DNA of 64,000 nt, from assembly GCF_033100795.1 (NCBI RefSeq), contig NZ_JAWLVI010000002.1, positions 62,001 to 126,000 of the forward strand. The letters run 5' to 3'. The notes under the pieces are model-generated. The model was not told the DNA's origin. It saw only the letters and a program-made list of their open reading frames with translations, and did no database searches. Below are positions 51,601-60,548 of the stretch, piece after piece. Within the stretch, counting starts at the first letter, position 1. Each line of letters opens with the position of its first letter. The DNA is from Pseudothioclava sp033100795. GTDB lineage: Bacteria > Pseudomonadota > Alphaproteobacteria > Rhodobacterales > Rhodobacteraceae. The position numbers and the translations under genes are program-made.

Positions 51601-53856
51601 GTGACAGACCGTGTGGTTGCTTTTGACATTAACGCGGCTCGCGTCAGCGGGGCGTCGGATGGTGTCTTGCCCAAGACAGCCAGACCCGCGCCCCAGCCGA
51701 AACCCGATCAAGGCCTGACCCGCGCCAAGGCCCGCGCCGAGCTGGCCGCCGCCTATGCGGGGCTTCTGGGTGCACAGGTTCCCGCCGCCGATATTCTGGA
51801 GCAGATGTTGCTTGCCGTGGGCGAGGCGACCGCCGCCGTAACGGGCGCATCGGACGGCGAGATCCAGCCCGATCATATAGCCGCTGTTTTGCGCGTGGCT
51901 GGTATGACGGCCTCGGTCGAAACCATCGACAGGCTGTCCCCCGGCCAGTGGCCGGCACTCGCGCAGATGGCCAACGGGCAGATGGTTCTGGTCGTCTCGC
52001 AGGACCGCGAAAGCCTGTTTGTATTCGACAAGACCTGCCCCGACCAGCGCGCCGAAGTGCCGCTGGCCGAGTTTGCGCCCTTCTTCTCGGGGCGGATCGT
52101 GCGGGCGCGCACCTCGCTCAAGCAGCTAGAGGATCGCCACAAGCTGACGCAGGACCGCGAGCATTGGTTCTGGGGGGCGTTCAAGGCCCAACGCCGCGCC
52201 TTTGCCGAGGTCGCGGTTGGCTCGCTTTTCGCCAATATCCTTGCGGTGGCGGTCGCGCTGTTTTCGCTTCAGGTCTATGACCGCGTGATCCCGCATCAAT
52301 CCGAAAGCACGCTTTGGGTGCTGGCCGTGGGTGCGATGCTGGCGCTTGGCCTTGAGATGGCGCTCAAACTCGCGCGCTCGGGGCTGATGGATGTCGCGGG
52401 CCGCAAGATCGAGCTTGGCGTGCAGACCCTTTTGATGGGGCGGCTTCTGGGGATGAAGGCGATGCCGGGGCGGCGTTCGCCCTCGCAGCTATTCTCGGCG
52501 ATGCGCGAGTTTTCATCGGTGCGCGAGTTCTTTACCGCCTCGACCATCGGCACGCTGGCCGACATCCCGTTCATCTTTGTCTTCCTCTTGCTGGTGGCGA
52601 GCATTGGTGGCTCGCTTGTCTGGGTGCTTCTGGCGGGCGCGGTTCTGATGGTGACGCCTGGCTTCTTTATGCAAAAGAAGATGATGCAACTGACGCAATC
52701 GACCCAAGGCGCCTCGGCGCGGGCGACGCGGCTTTTGCACGAGGCGATTTACGAGCATGAAACCGTCAACACCGCCCGCGGTGCCGACCGGTTCAAGCGG
52801 ATCTGGGACGAGTTGACCACGCTGTCAGCCGTGAAAAGCTCGGAGCAGCGCAAGCTGGCCTCGGCGCTGACCTACTGGGCGCAGATGGTGCAACAGGCGA
52901 CCTATGTGATCGCGGTGGTGATTGGCACTTATAAGGTGTTCGAGGGCGAATTCACCGTAGGTTCGATCATCGCGATCGGTATCCTGACCTCGCGCACGCT
53001 GGCACCGCTGACGCAGCTTGCGGGCACGATGGCGCGCTGGTCGAATGTGAAGGCTGCGCTGGACGGGCTTGAGGCGATTGCCGACGCGGACCAGATGCAG
53101 GCCGACGGGCGCTCCTATCTGCGTGCGGACCGCATCGAGGGGGAATTCGAACTGCGCCAGCTTGAGTTCCGCTATGACCCCGAGGGCGCGCATACGGTCG
53201 ATATTTCGGCGCTGCAAATTCCGGCAGGCCAGCGGGTGGCGGTGTTGGGGGCGAACGGCTCGGGCAAATCGACGCTACTCAAGCTGATGGCGGGGATTTA
53301 CGAACCCCAAGGTGGCCGCATCCTGCTTGACGGGGTTGACATCGGCCAGCTTCACCCGCGCGATCTGCGCCGCGCTGTCGGCTATCTTGGGCAGGACGTG
53401 CGCCTGTTTGCCGGAACGCTGCGCGACAACCTGAACATGACGCAGCTCGAACGCGACGAAGAACGCCTGTATCAGGCGCTGGAATTCGCGGGCCTTGGCC
53501 CCCATGTGCGCGCGCATCCGCGTGGTCTTGACCTTGAAATAAAGGACGGGGGCGAGGGGCTTTCGGTCGGGCAGCGGCAGTCGATCGGCTGGGCGCGGCT
53601 TTGGCTGCAAGACCCGAGCGTCGTTATTCTGGATGAACCCACCGCAGCGCTGGATACCACGCTGGAAACCACGCTTGTCAGCCGTCTGGACCATTGGCTG
53701 GCAGGGCGCACCGCGATTATCGCGACGCACCGTGTGCCGATCCTTGCCCTGACCGCCCGCACGCTGATCTTGCAAAACGGGCGGATGGCCGTGGATGGCC
53801 CGCGCGACGCGGTTCTGGCACATCTGACCAAAGGCAAAGCAGGGGCGGTAGGATGA
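51601..53856 (+). CDS. Type I secretion ABC transporter (LapB/RssB-like)
   Basis: The 751-residue protein has an N-terminal C39-like domain (about 40-175) without a visible catalytic cysteine, a six-helix permease (about 200-480) and an ATPase with Walker A GANGSGKST (about 549), LSVGQRQSIGWARL and Walker B VVILDEPTAAL (about 675). The inactive peptidase-like domain is typical of LapB and RTX exporters that bind but do not cut the substrate. It starts with GTG at 51601. The stop overlaps the HlyD start by four bases. Confidence 0.92.
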   Translation: MTDRVVAFDINAARVSGASDGVLPKTARPAPQPKPDQGLTRAKARAELAAAYAGLLGAQVPAADILEQMLLAVGEATAAVTGASDGEIQPDHIAAVLRVAGMTASVETIDRLSPGQWPALAQMANGQMVLVVSQDRESLFVFDKTCPDQRAEVPLAEFAPFFSGRIVRARTSLKQLEDRHKLTQDREHWFWGAFKAQRRAFAEVAVGSLFANILAVAVALFSLQVYDRVIPHQSESTLWVLAVGAMLALGLEMALKLARSGLMDVAGRKIELGVQTLLMGRLLGMKAMPGRRSPSQLFSAMREFSSVREFFTASTIGTLADIPFIFVFLLLVASIGGSLVWVLLAGAVLMVTPGFFMQKKMMQLTQSTQGASARATRLLHEAIYEHETVNTARGADRFKRIWDELTTLSAVKSSEQRKLASALTYWAQMVQQATYVIAVVIGTYKVFEGEFTVGSIIAIGILTSRTLAPLTQLAGTMARWSNVKAALDGLEAIADADQMQADGRSYLRADRIEGEFELRQLEFRYDPEGAHTVDISALQIPAGQRVAVLGANGSGKSTLLKLMAGIYEPQGGRILLDGVDIGQLHPRDLRRAVGYLGQDVRLFAGTLRDNLNMTQLERDEERLYQALEFAGLGPHVRAHPRGLDLEIKDGGEGLSVGQRQSIGWARLWLQDPSVVILDEPTAALDTTLETTLVSRLDHWLAGRTAIIATHRVPILALTARTLILQNGRMAVDGPRDAVLAHLTKGKAGAVG

Positions 53857-55025
53857 CGACCATCGACCCTGCCGCGCTGATCGCCCGCACCCGCCGGATG
53901 TCGGTCACGATCTGGCTGATCGCCGTGGTGATTATTGTGTTTCTGCTCTGGTCCTCGGTTGCTTGGGTCGACCAGATCGTGCGCGGCCCCGGAGAGATTG
54001 TGTCATCCTCCAAGCCGCAGATTATCCAGAACCTCGAAGGCGGTATTCTGGCCGAACTATATGTGTCCGAGGGCGATACCGTCGAACCCGGCGACATGCT
54101 GGCCAAACTTTACGGCACGCAATACCAGACGCAGGTCGATGATCTGCGCGCCCAAATCGCGACGCAGGAAATCCGCCAGATCCGCCTTGAGGCCGAGATG
54201 AAGGGAATCGACGCTTTTGACATAAGCGACGAGCAAGCCGCGCTGGTCCCGCATATCTTTGCCTCGGAATCCGCGCTTCTGACGGCGCGGTTGCAGGATT
54301 TCGCCTCTCGCAAAGAGGGCGCGCGCAATGTGATGAAGCAGGCGAAAGCCGAGCTGGACCTCTTGGAGAACATGTATAACCAAGAGGTTGCGCCGCTGAT
54401 CGAGGTGACACGGGCGCGCAAGATCTTTTCCGATGCCGAGAACAAATTCAACGAGATCGTCACCAAGACCGAACTGGAGCGCGCCTCGGATTATTCCGAT
54501 ACTTTGCAAGAGCTTAGCTCTTTGCGCCAAAAGCTGAAGCTGTCCGAGGACCAGCTGGGACGGACGCTTTTGGCGTCGCCGATGAAAGGCGTGGTCAACA
54601 AGCTGGAAGTAACGACGATCGGCGGGGTGGTTCGGCCCGGTGAAGAGATCATGCAGATCATCCCGCTGGATGAAGAGATGTTCATCGAGGCCAAGATTGC
54701 GCCCAAAGACATCGCGAATGTGCGCGCGGGGCAGGACGCGACGATCAAGCTCTCGGCCTATGACTACACGATTTACGGCAGCCTTCAGGGAAAGGTCCAG
54801 TTCATCTCGGCCGACACCTTCAAGGACGAACGCAAGCCCGATGGCGACCCCCATTACAAGGTGACGCTGCGCGTCGATCTGGCGCATCTGAGCGAACGTC
54901 AGCGCAATCTTGAAATCCGGCCCGGGATGCAGGCGACGGTCGAGTTGCATACAGGGGAAAAGACGATCCTCCAATATCTCCTCAAGCCGCTGTATAAATC
55001 CCGCGAAGCCCTGCGCGAGCCGTAG
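53853..55025 (+). CDS. Type I secretion membrane-fusion protein (HlyD/LapC-like)
   Basis: The 390-residue adaptor has a cytoplasmic N-terminus, one membrane segment (about 20-40), a lipoyl half-motif IIQNLEGGILAELYVSEGD, long coiled-coil helices (about 90-245) and a C-terminal beta domain ending GMQATVELHTGEKTILQYLL, a motif of type I adaptors. The ATG at 53853 overlaps the ABC gene stop. This completes the adhesin-TolC-ABC-HlyD operon. After its stop 253 bases hold only a candidate promoter for leuB and no convincing gene. Confidence 0.92.
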   Translation: MTTIDPAALIARTRRMSVTIWLIAVVIIVFLLWSSVAWVDQIVRGPGEIVSSSKPQIIQNLEGGILAELYVSEGDTVEPGDMLAKLYGTQYQTQVDDLRAQIATQEIRQIRLEAEMKGIDAFDISDEQAALVPHIFASESALLTARLQDFASRKEGARNVMKQAKAELDLLENMYNQEVAPLIEVTRARKIFSDAENKFNEIVTKTELERASDYSDTLQELSSLRQKLKLSEDQLGRTLLASPMKGVVNKLEVTTIGGVVRPGEEIMQIIPLDEEMFIEAKIAPKDIANVRAGQDATIKLSAYDYTIYGSLQGKVQFISADTFKDERKPDGDPHYKVTLRVDLAHLSERQRNLEIRPGMQATVELHTGEKTILQYLLKPLYKSREALREP

Positions 55026-55217
55026 GGAATGCTGCGCAAAAACCGGGATGCTTCGCGCCATCCATCCGCACCCGTCAGCCGACACAGGCGACGGGGGGCG
55101 CGGTTCCCACTGTTGCCCCGCAGGCTTTGGCGTCGCAAGAAGGGCGCTCAAACCCTGCGCATCGGTCGGCGAACCCCTGCCGATGCCCTTAATTCATGCG
55201 GCTTCACGCCGCCGCGC

Positions 55218-55246
55218 TTGACCCTGCGTCCCCCATTGGATAGGCC
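55218..55246 (+). promoter_or_regulatory. Candidate promoter of leuB
   Basis: TTGACC (55218-55223) is followed after 17 bases by TAGGCC (55241-55246). The -35 element is good, the -10 poor. It lies 33 bases before the leuB start. Confidence 0.3.
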
Positions 55247-55278
55247 GCTTGCAACGCTACATCCGCTGGAGAACCCCC

Positions 55279-56385
55279 ATGTCCAATCCTTCCATCCTGA
55301 TCCTTGCCGGTGACGGCATCGGCCCCGAAGTCATGGCCGAAGTGAAAAAGATCATCGCCTGGTTTGGCGACAAGCGCGGCCTCGCCTTTGACGTGTCCGA
55401 AGATCTGGTCGGGGGCTGCGCCTATGATGTGCACGGCGTGCCGCTGGCTGATGAGGCCATGGCCAAGGCGCAAGCGGCGGACGCAGTTCTGCTGGGTGCC
55501 GTGGGCGGCCCGAAATACGACGTGCTCGACTTCTCGGTAAAGCCCGAGCGCGGCCTGCTGCGTCTGCGCAAGGAAATGGACCTGTTCTCGAACCTGCGCC
55601 CCGCACAGTGCTTCGACGCGCTTGCCGATTTCTCGTCGCTGAAAAAGGACGTGGTCGCGGGCCTCGACATCATGATCGTGCGCGAGCTGACCTCGGGCGT
55701 ATACTTCGGTGAGCCGCGCGGCATTTTTGAAGAAAACGGCGAGCGTTATGGCGTCAACACGCAGCGCTACACCGAATCCGAGATCGAGCGCGTTGCCCGT
55801 TCGGCGTTTGAACTGGCCAAGCGTCGGGGCAACAAGGTCTGCTCGATGGAGAAGGCCAACGTTATGGAATCGGGCATCCTTTGGCGCGAAGTCGTCCAGC
55901 GTGTCCACGACGAGGAATACCCCGAGGTCGAGCTGTCGCATATGTATGCCGACAACGGCGCGATGCAGCTTGTCCGCTGGCCCAAGCAGTTCGATGTCAT
56001 CGTGACCGACAACCTGTTCGGTGACATCCTGTCGGATTGCGCCGCGATGCTGACCGGTTCGCTGGGGATGCTGCCCTCGGCCTCGCTCGGTGCGCCGATG
56101 GAAAACGGTCGTCCGAAGGCGCTTTATGAACCCGTGCACGGCTCGGCCCCCGATATTGCCGGTCAGGGCAAGGCGAACCCGATCGCTTGCGTTCTTAGCT
56201 TCGCGATGGCGCTGCGCTACAGCTTTGATCAGGGTGACGAGGCAACCCGCCTTGAGCAAGCGATCGAGAAAGTGCTGGCCGATGGCGTGCGCACCGCAGA
56301 CCTGATGGGCCCCGAGGGTGGCACGCCGGTCTCGACCGCCCAGATGGGCGACAAAATTATTGAGGCGCTTGAAGCGAGCCTCTAA
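55279..56385 (+). CDS. leuB: 3-Isopropylmalate dehydrogenase
   Basis: LeuB oxidises and decarboxylates 3-isopropylmalate with NAD in leucine synthesis. The 368-residue length is normal. Motifs include LILAGDGIGPEVMAE at the N-terminus, LLRLRKEMDLFSNLRPAQ (substrate arginines), VTDNLFGDILSDCAAML (metal aspartates) and EPVHGSAPDIAGQGKANP for NAD. The ATG at 55279 is the family start. A terminator follows. leuC and leuD are not adjacent. Confidence 0.96.
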   Translation: MSNPSILILAGDGIGPEVMAEVKKIIAWFGDKRGLAFDVSEDLVGGCAYDVHGVPLADEAMAKAQAADAVLLGAVGGPKYDVLDFSVKPERGLLRLRKEMDLFSNLRPAQCFDALADFSSLKKDVVAGLDIMIVRELTSGVYFGEPRGIFEENGERYGVNTQRYTESEIERVARSAFELAKRRGNKVCSMEKANVMESGILWREVVQRVHDEEYPEVELSHMYADNGAMQLVRWPKQFDVIVTDNLFGDILSDCAAMLTGSLGMLPSASLGAPMENGRPKALYEPVHGSAPDIAGQGKANPIACVLSFAMALRYSFDQGDEATRLEQAIEKVLADGVRTADLMGPEGGTPVSTAQMGDKIIEALEASL

Positions 56386-56391
56386 ACTAAC

Positions 56392-56422
56392 CGGGCCCGC
56401 TACATCGGCGGGCCCGATTTTC
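56392..56422 (+). terminator. Terminator of leuB
   Basis: CGGGCCCGC and GCGGGCCCG pair around TACATCG and are followed by ATTTTC. It starts six bases after the leuB stop codon. Confidence 0.85.
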
Positions 56423-56444
56423 TTTGTGCGATTGGATTGCGATT

Positions 56445-57347
56445 ATGAAATTGAAGTCAGTTGTTTCTGGTTTGGTATGCGCGCTGCTCTTGGCGCAACC
56501 GGTTGCCGCAAAGTCCTTTAAAGAGCTGTTTCCCGAGACCTACGACACGATTGCCGAGCCTTATCTGCCGCTTGTCGATTCTCTTGATATGAAGACCGGC
56601 ACCGTCTCGGTCGGTGATGGCATGGCCACCCTCGAATTGGGCGAGGAGTTCTATTTTCTGAACGCGACCGATGCGGCGACCGTTCTGATAGATCTGTGGG
56701 GCAATCCAGATGCAACCGGAACCTTGGGAATGGTGTTCCCTATGGGATATGCGCCGGTGGGGAATGGATGGGGGATCGAGATCAGTTTCGATCCTGTCGG
56801 ATATGTCTCGGATGAAGATGCGCAAAGCATCAATTTCGACGAGCTTCTTCAGCAGATGCGCGAAGATATTGTCGAAGAAAACAAAGACCGCGTGGCGAAT
56901 GGCTATGAAGAGGTCCAGCTTCTGGGATGGGCCGAAGCGCCGCATTACGACCAGCAATCGCGTCAGGTCTATTGGGCAAAAGAGTTGCATTTTTCGTCGA
57001 TGGACGAGGGCGAAAACACGCTGAACTATTTTATCCGTGCGCTTGGGCGCCGCGGTGTGCTGCAACTCAATTTCATTGCAGACATGGGGCAGCTTTCCGA
57101 AATTCAATCTGCGGTCCCGCAGGTGCTAAGCATGGTCGAATTCACCCAAGGCAACCGCTATATCGACTTTGATCCCAGCGTCGATACCGTGGCCGCTGTC
57201 GGTATTGGCGGGTTGATCGCGGGCAAGATTGCCGCAAAAACCGGCCTTCTGGCGCTGGCGCTCGTATTCCTCAAGAAATTCTGGTTCCTCATCTTCGTCC
57301 CCTTCCTGTGGCTAAAGAACAAGTTCAAACGCAGGCCCGAAGCCTGA
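56445..57347 (+). CDS. DUF2167 family membrane protein
   Basis: The 300-residue protein has a signal peptide (MKLKSVVSGLVCALLLAQPVAA), a periplasmic domain of about 230 residues and two C-terminal hydrophobic stretches (near 253-290, GLIAGKIAAKTGLLALALVF and FWFLIFVPFLWL) before a basic tail KNKFKRRPEA. Family features are YTYWAKELHF-like VYWAKELHFSSM and the tail GGLIAGKIAAKTG. DUF2167 proteins are widespread and uncharacterised. The start at 56445 has a weak ribosome site. It lies downstream of the leuB terminator. Confidence 0.87.
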   Translation: MKLKSVVSGLVCALLLAQPVAAKSFKELFPETYDTIAEPYLPLVDSLDMKTGTVSVGDGMATLELGEEFYFLNATDAATVLIDLWGNPDATGTLGMVFPMGYAPVGNGWGIEISFDPVGYVSDEDAQSINFDELLQQMREDIVEENKDRVANGYEEVQLLGWAEAPHYDQQSRQVYWAKELHFSSMDEGENTLNYFIRALGRRGVLQLNFIADMGQLSEIQSAVPQVLSMVEFTQGNRYIDFDPSVDTVAAVGIGGLIAGKIAAKTGLLALALVFLKKFWFLIFVPFLWLKNKFKRRPEA

Positions 57348-57385
57348 CCTGCCAAGACGCCACCTGATGAACCGCTCTCTTGCTC

Positions 57386-57415
57386 TTGACTTAACTCTTG
57401 CATAGGCAGTGCTAT
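57386..57415 (+). promoter_or_regulatory. Candidate sigma-70 promoter of the second DMT gene
   Basis: TTGACT (57386-57391) and TGCTAT (57410-57415) are separated by 18 bases. The ATG lies 24 bases after the -10 element, with GGGAGGCG as the ribosome site, so the leader would be short. Confidence 0.5.
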
Positions 57416-57438
57416 GTGAGCGGTAACGGGAGGCGCAG

Positions 57439-58431
57439 ATGTCGGAACCGAGAAACAACCTGCAAGGCGCTTTGCTGGGGCTTCTGGCAATGGCGATTTA
57501 CGCTGCGCATGATGCGGTAGTGAAAAGCCTTGGCGGCGGGTTCAGCGCGATCCAGATCATCTTTTTCGCGGCGCTCCTGAGCTTCCCGATCACCTCGGTC
57601 ATCATGTTACAGGACAAGCGCGAGACCTCGCTCCGGCCGGTCTATCCCGGCTGGCTGTTGTTCCGCTCGATCTGTGTGGTGGTGACGGGGCTGTCGGCGT
57701 TTTACGCCTTCACCCATTTGCCGCTGGCGCAGGTTTACCCGATCCTGTTCGCAGCGCCCTTGCTGGTGACGGTGCTGTCGATCCCGCTTCTGGGCGAAAC
57801 CGTGCGCTTGCGCCGCTGGATTGCCGTGATCGTCGGCCTGATCGGCGTGGTTGTGGTTGTCCGCCCCGGCCAGACAGATCTGACATTAGGCCACCTGGCA
57901 GCGATTGCGGCCTCGGTCTGTTCGGCGCTTGCCTCGGTGATCGTGCGCAAGATCGGCGGGCAGGAACGGTCAATCGTTCTGCTGCTGTATCCGATCATCG
58001 GGAATTTCGTCGCGATGGGGGTGATGCTGCCCTTCGTCTATCAGCCCATGTCCCTTGGTGAGCTTGGGTTGATGGGGGTCGTGGGGGCGTTCGGCCTTCT
58101 GGCTTCGTTCATTATCATTCTGGCCTATCGCGAGGGCGAGGCGGTCATCGTCGCGCCGATGCAATATTCGCAAATCATTTGGGCGATCTTTTACGGCTAC
58201 ATCTTTTTCAACGAGGGTGTGGACGGTCCGACGCTTGCCGGTGCTGCAATCGTAATCGCATCGGGCATGTATATCGTGTTCCGCGAGGGCAAAGGCACCT
58301 CGGCCAACCAGCCCGTTCTGCGCACGCGCTGGCGGGGTGAAACACCGACGGTCCCGCGCTCGTCGCTGATCCAGCGACTGCTGACCCAAGGCGTCAGCGG
58401 TGAGGATGGCATCGGTTCATCACGCGAGTGA
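57439..58431 (+). CDS. DMT-superfamily (EamA) transporter
   Basis: The 330-residue integral membrane protein has about ten hydrophobic segments in two EamA halves, with LLAMAIYAAHDAVVKSLGGG at the first helix, PLLGETVRLRRWIAVIVGLIG ending the first half (trimmed here to the key GETVRLRRW) and IIWAIFYGYIFFNEG in the second. A basic, polar C-terminal tail of about 50 residues is not membrane embedded. The substrate is unknown. It is not similar enough to the DMT gene at 11032 to be a recent copy. GGGAGGCG precedes the ATG. Confidence 0.85.
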   Translation: MSEPRNNLQGALLGLLAMAIYAAHDAVVKSLGGGFSAIQIIFFAALLSFPITSVIMLQDKRETSLRPVYPGWLLFRSICVVVTGLSAFYAFTHLPLAQVYPILFAAPLLVTVLSIPLLGETVRLRRWIAVIVGLIGVVVVVRPGQTDLTLGHLAAIAASVCSALASVIVRKIGGQERSIVLLLYPIIGNFVAMGVMLPFVYQPMSLGELGLMGVVGAFGLLASFIIILAYREGEAVIVAPMQYSQIIWAIFYGYIFFNEGVDGPTLAGAAIVIASGMYIVFREGKGTSANQPVLRTRWRGETPTVPRSSLIQRLLTQGVSGEDGIGSSRE

Positions 58432-58451
58432 CGAATTCTTCGCAAAACCCC

Positions 58452-58478
58452 TTGCAAATATCTGCGTGGGGGGCTAAT
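58452..58478 (+). promoter_or_regulatory. Candidate promoter of tRNA-Pro
   Basis: TTGCAA (58452-58457) and GCTAAT (58473-58478) are 15 bases apart and end 13 bases before the mature tRNA. The spacing is shorter than ideal. Confidence 0.4.
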
Positions 58479-58491
58479 CCCCGCCCACGGT

Positions 58492-58568
58492 CGGAGCGTA
58501 GCGCAGCCTGGTAGCGCACCTGCTTCGGGAGCAGGGGGTCGGAGGTTCGAATCCTCTCGCTCCGACCA
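58492..58568 (+). tRNA. tRNA-Pro (anticodon CGG)
   Basis: The 77-base gene folds as a cloverleaf. The acceptor stem pairs CGGAGCG with CGCTCCG and the CCA is encoded at 58566-58568. The anticodon loop is TTCGGGA between CCTGC and GCAGG, giving anticodon CGG for the CCG proline codon. The T arm contains GGTTCGAATCC. It stands alone, with a hairpin at 58594-58615 as the likely terminator. Confidence 0.96.
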
Positions 58569-58593
58569 AATTTCCCGCTAGTTAGAATCGCTT

Positions 58594-58615
58594 AGCCACC
58601 CCGCCTTGGGTGGCT
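58594..58615 (+). terminator. Terminator of tRNA-Pro
   Basis: AGCCACCC and GGGTGGCT pair perfectly around CGCCTT, 26 bases after the tRNA; a short GTTTG tract follows. Confidence 0.6.
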
Positions 58616-58733
58616 GTTTGCGTTTGGACCTATTCGGCAAGCCAACCGGATACCCTCGCAAGCTTTCGATTTTCTGAGCGCGCGCGATATGTCAGCGTTG
58701 TCAAGCAGTTGGGAAAACGCCACCTGAGACAGA

Positions 58734-60548
58734 TCAGACAGATTCCGGCCCGTGTGTCGGCAAAATCAGCGTGAATTCAGCGCCATCCCCGCGTGCCCGG
58801 ATAACGGTCTCTCCACCGAGCGCCTCGGCACGCCGCGCCATATTCTGCACTCCATACCGACGAACTTCGGAGGTTTTGTGAAATCCCTTGCCGCCCGCAT
58901 TCACGACGTGAATGGCGAATTTTCCGGAACTCATCGCTTCGCCTTTGATGTGAAGGGTTTGCGGCATTCCGTGTCGCACCGCATTCGAGATCGCCTCTTG
59001 CAGAATGCGTAGCACCGACAGCGTCTGTTCGGGCGACATCCATTTGACATCGGGCAGATGCACCATAGACCATTCGGTCTCGATCCCGAGGCGCCTGAGC
59101 GGATCAATTGATCGCTCACGCAGCGAGGCCAGCGCGATCCGCAAGTCCCCTTCTGGCATGACCAGTGCGTCGATCACCATGCGCAACTCGCCCAAGGCAT
59201 GGCGCGCGACGGTCTGGATGCCTCGATGGTCAGTTTGTTCCGCGTCGCTAAGCGCTACGATCGTCGAAAGGTGCCCCGCGACGCCATCGTGGAGTTCCGC
59301 CATGATACGGGTCCGCTCGGACTGGCTGGCGGCTTTTTCAGCTAGAGTCCGTTCGCGTTCGAAGACCACAGCCAATTCGTCTTCACGTTGACGCAAACGC
59401 TCGCTCAGGGTCCGTGCGGCTTGATCGAGTTCACGCGTAATACGCGCCAGATGCAGCATCAGGAAGATGGCGATCCCAACCAGTGTCAGCAGTCGCGCGG
59501 GCTGCGCCAGAAACACACCGTTTCCCAAATAGCCGAGCCGGAGAAACTGATCATGAACCACCGCGCCGATCATCAGCAAAAGGCCTGACACGAGGAATGC
59601 CAGATCCGCCGAGGGCTGGCACCAGAAAAGGCGGACCAGAATAACAAGAGCGACCGATAGGCTGGCGGCAGTGATCGGTAAGATAACCCACAGGACAATT
59701 TCGGCCAATGGAGCCATCCCGCTCAGGATCAGAATATATCCCATGGTCGGCATCATAATCGCGGCGATTGTCAGCGCCCGGGTCCGGCGTATTCCTTCAA
59801 GGCTCGCTGCGAAGCCAAGAAACCCGATCGCTGCAGGCGGGGCCAGCATAAAGGCCCAGGGAACAATCGGGAGCACTTGCGGAAATGTATCGCCGAAAGT
59901 GCCTAGAGAAAACAGGCACGAGGCAACCATCGACACTCCGAGCCAGGCAAACCGCTCTTCCCGTCGGTGTGCTGCAACCAGAATAATACACGCCAGCGCA
60001 AGAAATGCCTGCACACCGAACACAATGACCTTGAGATCATGCTCGATAAAATTGCGCAGGCGGAAATAGGGGGCCAACTCCGTCTCCGGCCCAAGATACA
60101 GGCGCGAGAGGGCGCCGAATTTGAGCGGTCCGGTCGACACCGTCAGATCTATCCGGTTTTTTCCGTCGTGCAACACCTCGGAAGGCAACAGAACCAACGC
60201 GGACGCGGAAGACAGCGGTCCGCGCCAAGGCGTCAGATTCGCCTGCGCCGTCAGGTCAATCCCGTTCAGGCCCAGGGAGAGGCGCTGTTCGAAATAGGGC
60301 ACATAGAGATGCAGGGGCGCGTCCGCATCGAGCCGGTGTTCGAACTCGAAACCGAACTGGCGTGTTTCGACTCGCCCTACCGTCCCGTTCCAGCGCTGCG
60401 GAAGCTCATGAGGCTGCGCGCCGGAAGTCTGCGCCAGCAGGATACTCTTGCCCGAGGGTGGCTCGACCCCGAAGGCCAGCAAAGCAACAACGCCGAGAGC
60501 GAACAGACCAGCGGCAAGGCCTCGCCAGAACAGATCATACACCCTCAT
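58734..60548 (-). CDS. 7TM sensor histidine kinase (NarL-type)
   Basis: The 604-residue kinase has an N-terminal hydrophobic anchor, an extracytoplasmic beta-rich domain (about 40-165) ending with LYLGPETELAPYFRLRNFIE, and about seven membrane helices (about 175-385): the layout of 7TMR-DISM sensors. A short coiled coil leads to the dimerisation domain with phospho-acceptor H420 in MAELHDGVAGHLSTIV, then an ATPase domain with QEAISNAVRHG and YGVQNMARRAEALGG. It is of the HisKA_3 class that pairs with LuxR-type regulators. The start overlaps the regulator stop codon (ATGA). The signal is unknown. Confidence 0.9.
   Translation of the reverse strand: MRVYDLFWRGLAAGLFALGVVALLAFGVEPPSGKSILLAQTSGAQPHELPQRWNGTVGRVETRQFGFEFEHRLDADAPLHLYVPYFEQRLSLGLNGIDLTAQANLTPWRGPLSSASALVLLPSEVLHDGKNRIDLTVSTGPLKFGALSRLYLGPETELAPYFRLRNFIEHDLKVIVFGVQAFLALACIILVAAHRREERFAWLGVSMVASCLFSLGTFGDTFPQVLPIVPWAFMLAPPAAIGFLGFAASLEGIRRTRALTIAAIMMPTMGYILILSGMAPLAEIVLWVILPITAASLSVALVILVRLFWCQPSADLAFLVSGLLLMIGAVVHDQFLRLGYLGNGVFLAQPARLLTLVGIAIFLMLHLARITRELDQAARTLSERLRQREDELAVVFERERTLAEKAASQSERTRIMAELHDGVAGHLSTIVALSDAEQTDHRGIQTVARHALGELRMVIDALVMPEGDLRIALASLRERSIDPLRRLGIETEWSMVHLPDVKWMSPEQTLSVLRILQEAISNAVRHGMPQTLHIKGEAMSSGKFAIHVVNAGGKGFHKTSEVRRYGVQNMARRAEALGGETVIRARGDGAEFTLILPTHGPESV

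Noticed and set aside
55029..55313. 94-codon plus-strand frame after the HlyD gene
   Set aside because: It is Arg/Pro-rich, overlaps the leuB start, lacks a ribosome site and matches no family.
11032..58431. The two DMT transporter genes as a duplicated pair
   Set aside because: They share only the general EamA layout; their sequences and tails differ, so recent duplication is not supported.
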